A stretch of DNA of 64,000 nucleotides from Protula sp. h YS-2021 (GCA_949752745.1 OX457027.1:92537725-92601724); one strand, 5' to 3'. Positions 25,762 through 37,235 are shown, counted from the first letter of the stretch. A program made the numbers and translations. Notes: a model not told the origin generated them from the letters alone.

Positions 25762-28289
25762 CTAGACAAACATTGAAAGATTGCTTGATTAGGCTTATCT
25801 TACTGCAATTTTAATTACAATTTTATCATGCTTTCTATATTATGTGTCGATACTACCTTTACTTTTGTTTGAATCATTTTACTTTTAGTGCATTATTCTG
25901 AGATGTAAAAGAATTGCTAAATGATCATTGCACAAGATTTCTGTGCTTTCAAAGGTTAATATATCTCGGTGTGATGGCAAAAATACTCAGTAGGTTTTAA
26001 ACTTGTGTATGGAGAGTGATTTCACCTCAGTTTTTAGACATATTTGATAACTGAAGGGGACGATATACTAAAATTAGAACTGTAATGTATGAGAATTAAA
26101 ACAAATGAGAGAGAATTTTCATATGCGAGGCATTTCTTTATATCGAAGAACAAATGGCTTTATAACAACAAATTTTGGTTACGTGTACGTTCTGAACAAA
26201 AGCTATTATTGCCGCATTTATTTCATTTTAACCTGGTTAATTTGCAGTTATACCCCAGAATTCTTGCGGATTTTACTCGAAACACTAAAAGTGTTATCAG
26301 GGGTATATTAATTAAAATGAATTAAAGTGTGATATTCCTACAATATAAAGAGGAAAGATATCAAATGATAAAACGGGATCAGTACATAAGAATGTAGCAA
26401 AAAATTAACAGAAAAGGTCATCTATTAGAGTGCCTGAAACTTGAGATGAGGCATTACAAAACCAATAAATCTATAAATCGAACCCATGCAGAAGACAGAA
26501 AGCCAAAATACAACATTAAGCAATGGTTTTTCTATTAATATCTAAGAAGATTATCCCACAGTAACATGTTAGATTTATTCTGTCAACACATTTCAGATTC
26601 ATTTGGCGTTCCCATTGCAATATGTTACCCTAGGAAAACAGTTTGGTGGTAACTGATATATGAAAATTTACCACAGTTTAAATTTCTACTATTGTAAATT
26701 ACAATGCTGAAAACTAAAATTATGGATTTAGTTATATACTCGTGCATCACGCTTGCGTTGTGTTTCTGGTCATTAAATAAAAAGACAATGGTTTCAGTGA
26801 CAGCTTTATTACCGGGAATTCTTTACTGTTCTCACCAGTCTGAAATGATAACTGAGATTAAAAACTGTTCCAGTCTCCATTCGTGTTTGTATTAAACGAA
26901 AACGTTTCATTTCATAGGAAAAGGCCAATGGAGACACGGTTTAAAAAACAATGTCACTCTAAATTCTTTTATAATATTTCTTTTACTGTAGTTTCTTAAA
27001 ACCTTATCTCTCTGCAGCTATTGACTTTTAACGTTATACTATAAATGTTCATAATGTTTATAAAGTTCATAAATGTTTATTTTATTCATAATGTTTACAA
27101 TAAGCTAATGCAATACAAAAGGCAAATCAATTTCTCTCTTAAGTTGTCAGCATAAACTTTGGCTTGATGTCTAATCTTTTTAAAAATGGTTAACAAAAAA
27201 AAATAATAAAAAACTATTTAAACTTCAATAGAATCGTGTTGATCTCAACTTCCTATTATTGTGCTTGTATTTTGTTTTATTTTTCATAAAATATTGCACC
27301 TTTCGAAGTGTTTACTTTTTTAACACGTTGTTGTGCATATATTCAGAGAGCAATATTAATTTTTGTCCTTTAAAACACATGCTATTTTAAAGAAGCCACA
27401 TGGCTTATAATACAGAAAAATAACTGACTTAATATTTTTGATGGACTATGCTTACAAGTCCGATTTTCAGAGCAAGGTGAAATTAAAACAAATGTACAAG
27501 TAAAATCCACCAAAATTTCTTTCAATCGAACAATGCTTATTTCTTTAGTTTAAAACGTGTTGATGATGTTACAGAATTGAAATATTAAAAAAATAACACC
27601 GTGCAGTAATATGATGCCTTTTATCAATTATTGCAGTGCATTTTATGGTGTATTTGTACATTCTATACTGTAGAAAAGCCGTGATGTGATCAAAGGTCTT
27701 TGTTTAATTAAGTTAATCTAAGGTGGTAGTTAAGCTAAGCCAGTAGCTAAATTTAGCCGAAGGGTGGGATATGGTTTGGAAATTCGATGAAGCGGTAAGA
27801 AGTTGGTTATTGGTCTTGCTCTTAGCTTTCTTATACTTTCTTGCACACAGTCCGATGTAGCAAAGTATTATACAGCGTACCTTAGAGGTTGATTGATGGA
27901 CAACAACGACATACAGGCCAGCTCTGATTAGGCGGTAGCAGGAACTGAAACAATCAACACCAAGGTTAAGACTTGATCTGGCATTTTTTATCTACAGAGA
28001 ACAACAGGTAGAGAAAGTCACTTATACTTCAGAAAATTATTATTATCTTCTGCATGCTTTACAAATAATCCGTTTGATTTTACTACTAACAGTGTAATCT
28101 TGAGCGATTTCTTTTACTCACAAGGTTCTTTTAGGACTTTTTTGTTACATTTCATTTTTATGCTAATTTCTGGAAAAACTGGAATTTTTCCGCAGTTTCT
28201 ACGATGTGATGACCTCCACATTTCTGACGAAAAACTCAAATGTGTACTTTTTGATCTTGCACAAACCAAACCCATCCGATGAGGCGCTC

Positions 28290-29708
28290 TATTACATATC
28301 GCGATTTTCGTCACGTCGACATCGATCACCTTAAGAAAGATGTCAGCGATCATAAGTTATCTCACAGAACGATTTTAGCATTTTTCAGGATTATTAGCAA
28401 ACACTTTCCAATCTATGTGAAACACATGCCCTATTACGACTAAGCGGTCGTTTTGAGACCCAATACCCAGTGGTATAACGATAATATCCGGTCCGCTGGT
28501 TAGAAAGAGACCGTTTTCAAGACTGATAAGAGAAAATTCTTCTCCCTCACCAAGAAAATAATGAACTGGTCCCAGGAGCCTCAACTACCGGACGGTCTTC
28601 GCGACGTTCCCACCGACTTTTGTGACTTTTTCATACACAAGATAGTGAAAATTCGCCGTGATCTAGTCCATAGCGAATCTCATCTGAAATCCCTTCGTTC
28701 GGAGCAACTTCGTGCGGATACAAGCCAGTTACTGCATATAAACTCCTTGGATACATTCAGCCAAGCTACCGAAGAGGAGATTCGGCGAGTCATACTTAAC
28801 TCATCTAATGCGACCTGGGACTCGGACCCTATTCCAGCTCATATTGTGAAACAGTGTATTGACGTTTTGCTTAATCATATAACAGCTATCGTTAATAGTT
28901 CTCTTACAAAAGGTGCTTTCCCCAAGGATTGCAAAAAGTAATAGTTACCCCTTTATTAAAAAAGAGTGGCCTTGATCCCGATCAATTAAACAACTATCGT
29001 CCTATATCTAACCTCTCTTTTATCTCCTAGGTAATTGAGAAGGCTGTCCTTACACGTGTCAATGAGCATTTAGCATAAAATATTTTAAATCAACCTTTTC
29101 AATCTGCCTATCGAAAATTTCATTCGACTACATCTGCCCTCCTTAAGGTTCACAATGACCTGGTATCCTGTTTAGAAAACAAGAAAATGTCCGTTCTTGT
29201 ACTGCTTGGCCTGTCCGCTGCTTTGATACCATTGATCACACGCTTTTATTAAGCAGGTTAGTGGACAGGTTTCATGTAAGCGGAATTGCACTGTCATGGT
29301 TTAGATTACACTTATCAGATCGTGTTCAAGTTGTAAAAGTCTCCGGTACCTATTCATCAGAAGCTGCTTTAAACTTTGGGGTTTCCCAGGGCAGTATCTT
29401 AGGCCTATTTTCCATGTATACCGCCCCGGTAATTGATATAGCTTCTCGAAATGCGCTATGCGTACATTTTTATGCTGATGACACCCAACTTTTTGTCACA
29501 CTTGATAATTCAAATCAAAGTATTTTTAAGATTGAACGGTGTATTGCTCAAATCAAACATTGGATGACAGCTAATTTCTTACGGTTAAATTCTGATAAAA
29601 CCGAAGTACTACTTATTGGTTCACCCTATCAACTCAGGAAGTTTTCAAAAGTTAAATAGTGAAAAATATGTAAAAAATCTGGATTCTTATTTTTATTATT
29701 ATTATTAC

Positions 29709-29743
<35 letters not shown>

Positions 29744-31239
29744 TGCCTCTTTTATAGCGCCTACTACTAAGCGCTTTACAAAAACTAAACTAAAATGTAA
29801 ACAGACTAGATTAATTAGTTGTAACTAATGAAGTGACTAAAAAGCCTTACGAAATGAATAGGTCTTCAACTCTTTTTTGAAAATGTGAAAGGATTCTGCA
29901 CGTCTTACATGTAAAGGCAAATTATTCCAGAGCATAGGTGCCGCAAAAGAAAATGAGCGTTCACCATACTTCAAGCTACGTTTTGGTATTGTCAGATGAC
30001 ACTTATTTCTAGATCGAAGGGTGCGCTGTCCAGAGTATGGATTGATAAGTTTGAGATGTAACTAGGGGCTTGCCCGTTCAACGCTTTGTATGTTATTGAA
30101 AGTATTTAAAAGTCTATAGTGCTTACTATAGGTAGCCAATGGAGTCTCTGCATGGCCGTTTTTACACTTTTATCACGGGTAACAAGTCTGGCGGCCGCAT
30201 TCATAACTGATTGGAGAAGATTGAGAGTTTGCTTCGGAAGGCCATACAGGAGACTATTGCAGTAATCTAGTCTAGAAATTATTAGAGAATGAACAAGAAT
30301 CTTGGTGGTTTCTTATGACATGAACCGTCTCACTGACCAAAGCCACTAAATGTCACAGAAACATTTTCTTCGTATTTCACGTATTTGGTTGAGCATGCAC
30401 ATTTCGGAATCGAAAATAACCAGATTTTTAGCCATGTCAGTTCTATTAATCACAGAGCTATCAAAATCCATATGATCAACAGCAATATGTTGTTGATTTT
30501 GTTTGCTGGCTACGATCAGAAATTCGGTTTTTTCTGATTAATTTTCAGTTTATTCTTGAACATCCAATCGCTAGCTTTTTGAATTCCAGATTCCAGATGT
30601 GATACACAGCTAGCCTGTTCGCGCGAATTCTTTACGCTTGCCGAATTCGATACCTGGGTATCGTCAGCATAGACATGATACCAAATATCCAAGGCTGACA
30701 GAAGACGACCCAGAGGGCGGGTATAATCACTGTATTTCGACAAATCGTTATCTATGGATGTTTTTGTACGCGAAAAATGTAAGGCCGCTTGTTACAATAT
30801 TAGGTGTATTTCTCAAATCAGACGTTTCCTAACTAAAGAGGCCACTGAAGCACTCGCCAACGCTTACGTCATGTCTAGAGTTGATTATTGTTCCTCGTTA
30901 TTATATAGAGTAAACAAGGCCTTAATAGCCAAACTACAAAGAGTTCAGAATATAGCTGCTCGTGTGATTACAAGGGTTTTAAAATATGATCATATAACAC
31001 CAATTCTTCAAGAACTACATTGGCTACCTTTCGAACAGCGAATAGTGTTTAGAATTTTATTTCATACATTTAATGGGCTTTATGGTAAAGCAACCGTATA
31101 GGTGATATGGTTTCATTTTTAGAGTCTATACGTGTACGTAGATTTCCTAGTCAATTCATGTTAAATGAACATAGGATTAAGACGAAATACGGTCTACGAG
31201 CTTTTAAGAACAACTATGGAATAGAAGAAGTATATAAAT
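28290..31239 (+). mobile_element. CR1/L2-like LINE, decayed, split by a nested insertion
   Basis: Plus-strand protein blocks follow non-LTR order: linker (VDIDHLKKDVSD near 28315; LRPNTQWYNDN near 28450), 28561-28941 (DFCDFFIHKI, WDSDPIPAHIVKQ), RT fingers and palm (NNYRPISNLSF near 28990; QSAYRKFHSTTSALLK near 29100; LSWFRLHLSDRVQVV; GVSQGSILGLFSMYTAP; FYADDTQLFV near 29470), then after the interruption 30754-31101 with YVMSRVDYCSSLLY and HWLPFEQRIVFRI. Frameshifts and stops at several points, for example between 28941 and 29261 where SAAFD is destroyed. No endonuclease domain is visible, so it is 5' truncated. Clade assignment to CR1/L2 is inference from motif style. Confidence 0.85.
29683..30747 (-). 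mobile_element. Second LINE fragment, nested and inverted
   Basis: Minus-strand relic. Its 5'-truncated start near 30747 reads into YHVYADDTQVS (RT catalytic YADD, about 30660), then SDWMFKNKLKINQKK, and at about 29960-29880 the C-terminal CR1/L2 block YGERSFSFAAPMLWNNLP. It ends in an (AAT)n tail seen on the plus strand as (TTA)n at 29692-29742. It differs in sequence from the host LINE, so it is another subfamily. TTAT flanks both ends (29684 and 30748) and may be a short target duplication. Confidence 0.8.
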
Positions 31240-31292
31240 GGGTGTTCCAAAACAACATATAATGGGTGACGTCATATTGTTTTAGAACACCC
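31240..31292. repeat. Imperfect inverted repeat
   Basis: GGGTGTTC.AAAACAA.AT on the left pairs with AT.TTGTTTTAGAACACCC on the right around a TGACGTCA-containing centre. It lies between the LINE end and the Polinton-like left terminus. It could be a small MITE remnant or part of the LINE 3' end. Confidence 0.45.
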
Positions 31293-31342
31293 ATGGGTAC
31301 AGTAAAAAAGTGACGTCATATGAACTTCATAATGACGTCAAA

Positions 31343-32040
31343 GGGATAGTGGGCAGCCGTTCAGACGGGTAAAAGGGCAGCCGGACAGACGGGCAGCCGG
31401 ACAAATGGACAGCCGGACAAATGGGCAGCCGGACTAAATGTGCCACCGGAAAAATGATCAATCATTGTTTCCCTCTCCACACGCATATGCTAACACCCAT
31501 GGTAGAGTTAGGGTTTCATTTCTCAAGCCTAGGTATTTTTAATCCAGAAAGCTCTCTCTTCACGCATCACGGCACACACAGGCAAGCAGGCGGGCAGGCA
31601 GCAACTCTTTTTTTGCTTTCTCTCTCCACACACATACCATCACCTATGACAGAGTAAGCGTTTTATTTCTCAAGCCTAGGTATTTTTAACCCAGAAGGCA
31701 ACTTTTTTCCTCTCTTTTGCTCTCTCACTCTCTCCACACTCACACATACCATCACCTATGAGAGAGTAAGCGTTTCATTTCTCAAGCCTAGGTATTTTTA
31801 ACCCAGAAGGCAACTTTTTTCCTCTCTTTTGCTCTCTCACTCTCTCCACAATCACACATACCATCACCTATGACAGAGTAAGCGTTTCATTTCTCAAGCC
31901 TAAGTATTTTTAACCCAGAAGGCAACTTTTTTCCTCTCTTTTGCTATCTCACTCTCTCCACACTCACACATACCATCACCTATGACAGAATTAGCGTTTC
32001 GTTAAGCCTCATAGGTATTTTAACCCAGACGGCAACTTTG
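31343..32040. repeat. Left terminal array of the Polinton-like element
   Basis: Outer part: short units of GGGCAGCCGGACAAATGG type (31349-31440). Inner part: four ~115-bp units with CAAGCCTAGGTATTTTTAA, CTCTCTCCACAC and GACAGAGTAAGCGTTTCATT. The same sequences occur in reverse complement at 39890-40400, so the arrays are terminal inverted repeats built of tandem units. Confidence 0.8.
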
Positions 32041-32136
32041 TATTTGTTGCAATTAATACATATTCATCTTTTTGTCTATGTAAACGTAATTTCATACTAA
32101 CACCATTGAGAAGATAACGATCCTGCTCAAACAAAT

Positions 32137-32746
32137 CTACCTTAAACCACCTGTAAGCATAAACTCACGGTTTAGGCGTGTATACAAATAACGATTATAT
32201 AAACCATTATTTCCTGTTTCAGCTAGATCGACACCCTCAACATGTACATGAAAACCTGATACATATCTTTCATGATTAGCTCTTTTCACCTCATGAGTAT
32301 TCATTGAACCGGCAGTATCTTTATAGATGAGACGAATAGAGCGCCCAGAATGAAGACTTTCTTCCGAGTCATGAATGGGATCAGATATGATACTGGTATA
32401 ACCATGGGTATTGTTACTGTGTGATATCAAACGATCATTTAGAAATAATTCAATATTGGACCAAAACCCATTAAACGAATCATTGATACATTATCATCTA
32501 CACCACACGGTGTTCCATCAGCCTTTACAATGCGGCAAACAATATTGAGTTTACTGTTCTTTGTATCTAGATATTCTTCTGTACTCGCAGGAATGTGGAA
32601 TTCTATTGGAGCAACCTCTCTAATGTTAGTTAGTAGATGATAGTCTACATTATAACTTTTTTCTACAGCAGTTTGCGTTGGTGGTATGAGAAACCCTCTA
32701 ATGGAGAAAGACTACATTCACAAGAATGATTATGAATTAAAGACAT
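32137..32746 (-). pseudogene. Polinton major capsid protein relic (double jelly-roll type)
   Basis: ATG at 32746 leads into a frame that shifts near 32700. Blocks typical of the metazoan Polinton capsid protein then appear across frames: PPTQTAVEKSY and PIEFHIPASTEEYLD (about 32685-32570), GVDDNVSMI (about 32490), FWSNIELFLND (about 32460), then in 32430-32137 IISDPIHDSEESLHS and LIYKDTAGSM. Only about 200 codons survive against the usual 450-600; the C-terminal half is missing because the left terminal array follows directly. At least three frameshifts. Family assignment is from motif order and neighbours. Confidence 0.85.
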
Positions 32747-33104
32747 GATTAAAAATATATTTCTTATATTTTGTTGATGTTATCCGTTTAGCTGCCTTTC
32801 GCCTTCTGACTGGTTTTGCTGGTTTCGCTCTCTTGTGTCCTCCTAGAACACCACCAATCACACGTTGTGCTACTCGAATTGTAACCTCTTTCGGGACATC
32901 TTTTGCAGCCTTTTTAAGATATGGTGAAACGATTTTAGCCCCTGCTCTAAGCAGTGGAATAGCTTTGCGAGCCAATGATCCCAGTATTGAACCAATACAA
33001 TCTCCATATTGTATTTACGCTCCTTTAAATCCTGGTAATGCCCCACCCACTTGACGAAGAAAATGGTTGCGATATATAGATGGATTGTGTGTGTATGCTA
33101 TCAT
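32730..33104 (-). pseudogene. Basic core-like/minor virion protein of the Polinton-like element
   Basis: ATG at 33104, frame open except for one TAA at 33015-33017. N-terminus has THNPSIYRNHFLRQVGG and GFKGA; after the stop GSILGSLARKAIPLLRAGAK and a Lys/Arg-rich tail (KRAKPAKPVRRRKAAKR). Small basic proteins like this, placed between penton-like and capsid genes, are compared in Polintons to adenovirus core or pX-type proteins; that is family knowledge. Its end overlaps the capsid start by 17 bp. Confidence 0.75.
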
Positions 33105-33843
33105 AATGCTTTTGGTCGAAAATGAAGTTTACAGTTTCCAGTTTGAAATTCGATAATTTGATATTCATTTCAATCACGTCAAATTTGGATGTGTTTACAG
33201 GAACATAATGGGGTTCTCCATAAGTTTTCATGACAATGTCTCCATCATGTCCTTGTATTCCAACAGAACGTAGCGAAGGAACATAATAATCGCCAAAAAC
33301 TTGTGGCTCACAAATACTACAGTACACTTAAAGTGTATAAAATCCCTGTTTCACATCGGCTTTATGTTCAGCTGTACACGTTTCAGTATACCATTGATCT
33401 GGGATAAATCCTAAAAACGCCGCTTATCCAGCGGAAAATGACACTTCAAAGTTATAATTTAGAAATAGAAAAACTCGTCGTCTAATTTTATCATACTTTA
33501 TCCGAATTGCTTCTTTAAGGTCATCTTTCATAGAATTAGCCGCTTCTTCATTGACTGCATGATATATCTCTTGCATGGATGTGTAGTAACCATAAGGAAT
33601 AGTAATTGTGTCAAGAACAGAATCTATAATTGGTTGTTGTCGATACTGAATAGAATAGTCCATTCCATGTCTCACTGTTGTCTATGTGTGTGGATATTGA
33701 ATTTCAACTAAAGCCACTTCATATTTTCCGTTCAGATAGATGGTTCGAGGCATAGGAATTTGATAATTTGAAGCCTTGTTGTTGGGATAATAGTTCATAC
33801 TAGCATTGTTGGGTAAAGTAATGTAAAAACTTGTTGACTCCAT
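33025..33843 (-). pseudogene. Penton-like minor capsid protein relic
   Basis: One continuous frame from ATG 33843 to 33025, interrupted by three stops (TAG near 33690, TAA near 33424, TAA near 33328) but no frameshift. Motifs: FYITLPNNASMNYYPNNKAS, YEVALVEIQYPHT directly before the first stop, AAFLGFIPDQWY after the second, and VYCSICEPQVFGD with YYVPSLRSVGIQG after the third. The stops fall at positions expected to be Trp, Leu and Tyr, so they are ordinary nonsense mutations. Single-jelly-roll minor capsid of Polintons by motif. Confidence 0.82.
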
Positions 33844-34050
33844 GACAGCTTAATCACTTATGTGATGTAGATAGACTAGATGTGTATATACATTACTTCA
33901 TGTTTGACACTCGTCATCCTCACTCTCTACATTGCTGTCTACATTGTTGTCTAAATTGCTATATATCACTGACACACCTAATTTTTACAGAAATAGTAGT
34001 TTTATTTCCATTTTCTTTACAGCAACAACACCATAGCTCTTTAATCCATG

Positions 34051-34563
34051 TTAAAAAGTTTCCCATCCTTCTTGAAACAGCCTTTGTTGACGTTGTTGTA
34101 TCTCTTTTGCAATATCTTCACGAGTTGTCTTTTTGCAAAAAAAAGGTTTGGGAATATTAGCGTCTACAATTCCCTCAATAAACTGCTTCCAGCCATTTGG
34201 TGGCTCTCTCCGTTCCTTTCTTCTTGCAGCAACCAATGCTTCTTTCAACAAATCAATAATGTTAGAATTTGTAATGACAGTACCCGTTTTTAAAACAAGT
34301 TCATTTTTATCTGCCCATCTCGTACCATATTTCTTAAGTTCTGCTAGAAGTTGTGTTAGTTTTACATGATAAACAGGTTGAAAAGAGTTTAGAAACTGTT
34401 GGGACTTTTCAGATTTTTCTGCAATAGATGCTGTAACAGACTTTTGTCGCTGTTGTGACTGAATTGTTTGTAAATAACGTCCAAGCACTTGAGACATTTC
34501 TATTGACTTTTCACGAGTTCGTTCGTAGATTTTGATGACTGCTGCCAACACTAAAGAGACGTG
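34051..34563 (-). pseudogene. Helical Polinton protein of unknown role, 5' end lost
   Basis: About 170 codons, mostly helical and charged, with FQPVYHVKLTQLLAELKKYG, KTGTVITNSNIIDLLKEALV and PPNGWKQFIEGIVDANIPK. I recognise this as a protein type that recurs in animal Polintons but know no function. Its upstream part is fused out of frame to the ATPase fragment near 34563, so a deletion has joined two genes. Confidence 0.65.
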
Positions 34564-34745
34564 GAATGCCTTGGTAAAATTCCACACCTTTTATTCCCTC
34601 ATACAAAGGCTGATCCGCTGCATAGAGCCATAAAATGGTTTTTGGAGAAGGTTTAATTAACTTTTTTTCTAGAATTTCCCTAACTAGAGAAGCTTTATCA
34701 CTGCCTGTAGGTCCAGAGGCCAAAAAATTTGAATGGATGCTTCAT
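34511..34745 (-). pseudogene. Packaging ATPase fragment (FtsK/A32-like)
   Basis: ATG 34745, then a +1 shift in a T run at about 34727, then a P-loop reading ASGPTGSDKASLV where a functional Walker A would have GSGKT. ILWLYAADQPLYEGI and VEFYQGIP follow, as in the animal Polinton ATPase. The Walker B part is missing; the frame runs into an unrelated helical ORF after about 34563. The lost P-loop glycine and the deletion make it non-functional. Confidence 0.75.
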
Positions 34746-34767
34746 TTTTAATGTCTGTTTCTCTCAC

Positions 34768-35792
34768 TCAACTGTTAAACTTCTTTGGCCAACCTAACCA
34801 CTTCACAAATAATTCTTTAACACCTCGTCTTTTTCGTATTTTCGAAACCTTTTCAATTCTGTAGACCGATTCAATATCTTTTGTCACTTTCTGCAGTTGT
34901 TCTTCATAGAAATGTCCATCAATATCTTCGTCCAAAAAGTCTTTCCCGCGATACAAGTGTATTCCTTGCTTCTTACAACGATGTGTGATAATGAATACTT
35001 CTTGCGTCCACTTTGTATGATAATCCCGCTGAAATACATATTTCATGTGGGAAATGCGAACCTGATCACCAATTTTAAATTTGGGGTTTTTTCTTCTTCT
35101 TTGGTTTTAATTTCAATTTGTCTACATACATATACTTCCACACTTTTGATTCGTTGTCTTTACGAATATCTGCAGGAGCATAATTATTAGGGAGGGAGCC
35201 ATTATGTCTATGGTTGTAATTATATACTAAGTATGGAAGGATGTCTATATATCGATAAGTTTGATATGACTCTCTCAGCAAAGTTGGCTTTGGTTTCATT
35301 CTTCGTCGTATAGTCATTTATTCCCTCCTTCTTCAAAAATGCTTTTACCCATCTGTCTTTAAATTCAGTTCCTTTATCCGACCTTAGAGTCCGTCGTCTT
35401 CGTTGCTTTTCATGAAAAAGCTTTTAAAGGCTTCTGTGACGCTGGTATGCGATTTATAAGGGATTGGCTGCACCCACAAAAACACATCAATGGCAACCAA
35501 TAAAAAGCGGGTGTCATCATTATAGGGAGCTATGTTTCCCATGTCAGCTAAATCAATATCCCAGATGTCATCAATTCCACGTGTAATGACACGTTGCCTT
35601 TTGAACCTGTATTTTACAGTTTGTATTAAACTGAAGGTATCTTGGTCCTGTAACCATGTCTTCACTTTGGAATGAATGACTGGTTGATCATGTTTTTTTT
35701 AATATGTGATAAAGTTTGTAAGGACCAGCAAATGCCCCGGGTTGACCAGGTTTAAAGTAAATATTGCTTAAGTAGTCTTTCCATGTCGACAT
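34768..35792 (-). pseudogene. Retrovirus-like integrase with chromodomain (Polinton integrase)
   Basis: ATG 35792. N-terminal DYLSNIYFKPGQPGAFAGP, one frameshift in an A run at about 35692-35699, then the rve core (35665-35384 and onward): first Asp in WDIDLADM, second in RSDKGTEF (about 35375), Glu in NETKANFAERV (about 35285), so the DDE triad is still present across two frames. Then YNYNHRHNGSLP. The C-terminal chromodomain (34890-34768) has YRIEKVSKIRKRRGVKELFV and KWLGWPK. At least three frame breaks. It acts in chromosomal insertion of the element; now dead. Confidence 0.88.
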
Positions 35793-35819
35793 GTTAACAT
35801 TAAATGATCAACACTTGTT

Positions 35820-35960
35820 AACTTATCTTGCATTTTATTTTATCAACATATCTTGCATTTTATTTTATCAACATATCTTGCATTTTATCAACACATTTTA
35901 AATTTTATTTTATCAACATATCTTGCATTTTATTTTGTCTTACAACTCAATCAACATATC
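35820..35960. repeat. Short tandem repeat, ~26-bp units
   Basis: Four to five units of ATCTTGCATTTTATTTTATC upstream of the integrase start, possibly in its promoter region. Confidence 0.7.
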
Positions 35961-36293
35961 TTACAAATCAAGTATTTATACAATGGTGTGAATATTGGAG
36001 TCCATTGATCTTCAATGTATATTAACCAACTACTTAATTCATCAAATGTGATAGCATCTACACCATATTTTTCACAACGTTGATTTGCATTATCTAACAC
36101 TTTACCTAAATGAATGTAATATTAAGCTTCATTCCAATATGTATAGACACATATAGAATGACACGTATGTTCTAAACACTCTTCATTTTGACAAGCAGGA
36201 CATACTAAACATGCAAATTTTTTACAGCTAATAATATTTCTTCACAATATGTTTTTTGCACAATATATCGTCTCAATGTAATGTCTGCCATTA
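35951..36293 (-). pseudogene. Cys-rich accessory ORF, frameshifted
   Basis: ATG 36293 (MADITLRRYIVQK), a shift near 36235, then CKKFACLVCPACQNEECLEH and, near the end, FDELSSWLIYIEDQW. The end resembles the end of the neighbouring ORF (FDEVREWLIYIG), suggesting two related genes. One further in-frame stop. Function unknown; paired Cys could bind metal. Confidence 0.5.
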
Positions 36294-36578
36294 TACTCCA
36301 ATATAGATTAACCACTCTCTCACTTCATCAAACAGTCTTGGATTAAATAGAGCGAAGTGATATGCTGCTTCCACATCAAACTCCTCAGCTCCGTCAATGT
36401 TTGAAAGCATACACTCTTTGATGAAATCCTCGCGTAAGTTTGGTATGTTTAACGTGGAATGAACAAGTTCCAAATAAATGTCAAAGTGTTGCAGTTGTTG
36501 TTGAATAGATCCAAAACGTGCCAGTTCACTTATCATCTAGTCCACATACTTCTCCTTGAAACACGTTTCTACATCCAT
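36291..36578 (-). pseudogene. Small accessory ORF of the Polinton-like element
   Basis: ATG 36578, TAG after 13 codons, then open to the stop at 36291. Acidic, helical; ends NPRLFDEVREWLIYIGV. Related at the C-terminus to the next ORF downstream. No family recognised. Confidence 0.45.
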
Positions 36579-36646
36579 CTTTGTTTCACATGTCCATATA
36601 ACACGTCTGCACACTATGAAGGCTGGTAAACAAATGACACTCAGTC

Positions 36647-37042
36647 TTACTCTGCAGATACTGTTAGTGAGCCGCATTGGTTGCAGAAGTTGTCTGGTTC
36701 ACACAACTTGCAATTGTACTTGTGGCAGTGACAATCACAATCCTCAGCATATTCGTAAGCACCACAATATTCACAGGTAAGTCCAAGTTGATTTTGCACA
36801 TCCATATTCTCCAATTGAACTTCAGCCAGTCTTCTCTTGGATAATTTTGACACTTTCAGCTGATTGTCCTTTTGCAGCTTGATAGGAGTTTTCTTGCCAT
36901 GACATGTACATGGCAATAAGGTTGAGTTGATGCTATCCATCTCCTGAAGCAATGTCTCCCATTCACCATCATTCATGCTGATATAATACTTGTATTCTTT
37001 CCCTTCAAACAGTGATGTATGCACAAAACTCACATAGCGCAT
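36647..37042 (-). CDS. Cys-rich protein of the Polinton-like element
   Basis: 131 codons, intact. The N-terminal half is ordinary globular sequence (SFVHTSLFEGKEYKYYISM); the C-terminal half has a dense CxxC/CxCxCH cluster (CEYCGAYEYAEDCDCHCHKY then CKLCEP and CNQCG), which looks like a multi-zinc module. Lies between a basic small ORF and the helical accessory ORF. It is the longest uninterrupted frame of the element. Function unknown. Confidence 0.6.
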   Translation of the reverse strand: MRYVSFVHTSLFEGKEYKYYISMNDGEWETLLQEMDSINSTLLPCTCHGKKTPIKLQKDNQLKVSKLSKRRLAEVQLENMDVQNQLGLTCEYCGAYEYAEDCDCHCHKYNCKLCEPDNFCNQCGSLTVSAE

Positions 37043-37061
37043 GCCTTGCTATGAAATGACT

Positions 37062-37235
37062 TCAAGCCATTTCGTTTGCGTTAAGTACAGTTTGAAGCCA
37101 CACAATCTTCCCCAAGGATGGTGATAAAGCAAACCATCTCTCTCCACGTTTGATTCGAATGAATAGCCCAAATTGTCCATGCTCCACAGTAATGGTTAAG
37201 TTTGCACTAATTTTAAAGCTGCTTGTCTTCTCCAT
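37062..37235 (-). CDS. Small beta-rich ORF, possible nucleic-acid-binding protein
   Basis: ATG 37235 chosen over longer non-ATG starts. 57 codons: FKISANLTITVEHGQFGLFI, RIKRGERWFALSPSLGKI. The alternating strand pattern and basic patch resemble PC4-type ssDNA-binding folds, but the match is weak and is inference. Ends 19 bp before the Cys-rich gene. Confidence 0.45.
   Translation of the reverse strand: MEKTSSFKISANLTITVEHGQFGLFIRIKRGERWFALSPSLGKIVWLQTVLNANEMA

Larger units (their letters stand above)
20960..28110. repeat. Segmental duplication, unit 2 (contains pseudogene B)
   Basis: Diverged copy of 60-12440 in the same orientation. It lacks the intron element insertions of unit 1 and the block holding exon 1 and exon 2. 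It has extra sequence at about 27840-28050. The LINE begins just beyond its right end. Confidence 0.75.

Noticed and set aside
33025..33843. Several Polinton-like genes are one frame with only TAA/TAG interruptions, suggesting stop-codon reassignment
   Set aside because: The interrupted positions correspond to different expected residues (Trp, Leu, Tyr in the penton-like gene), frameshifts also occur in neighbours, and copy C uses a normal TAG stop. Ordinary pseudogene decay explains it.
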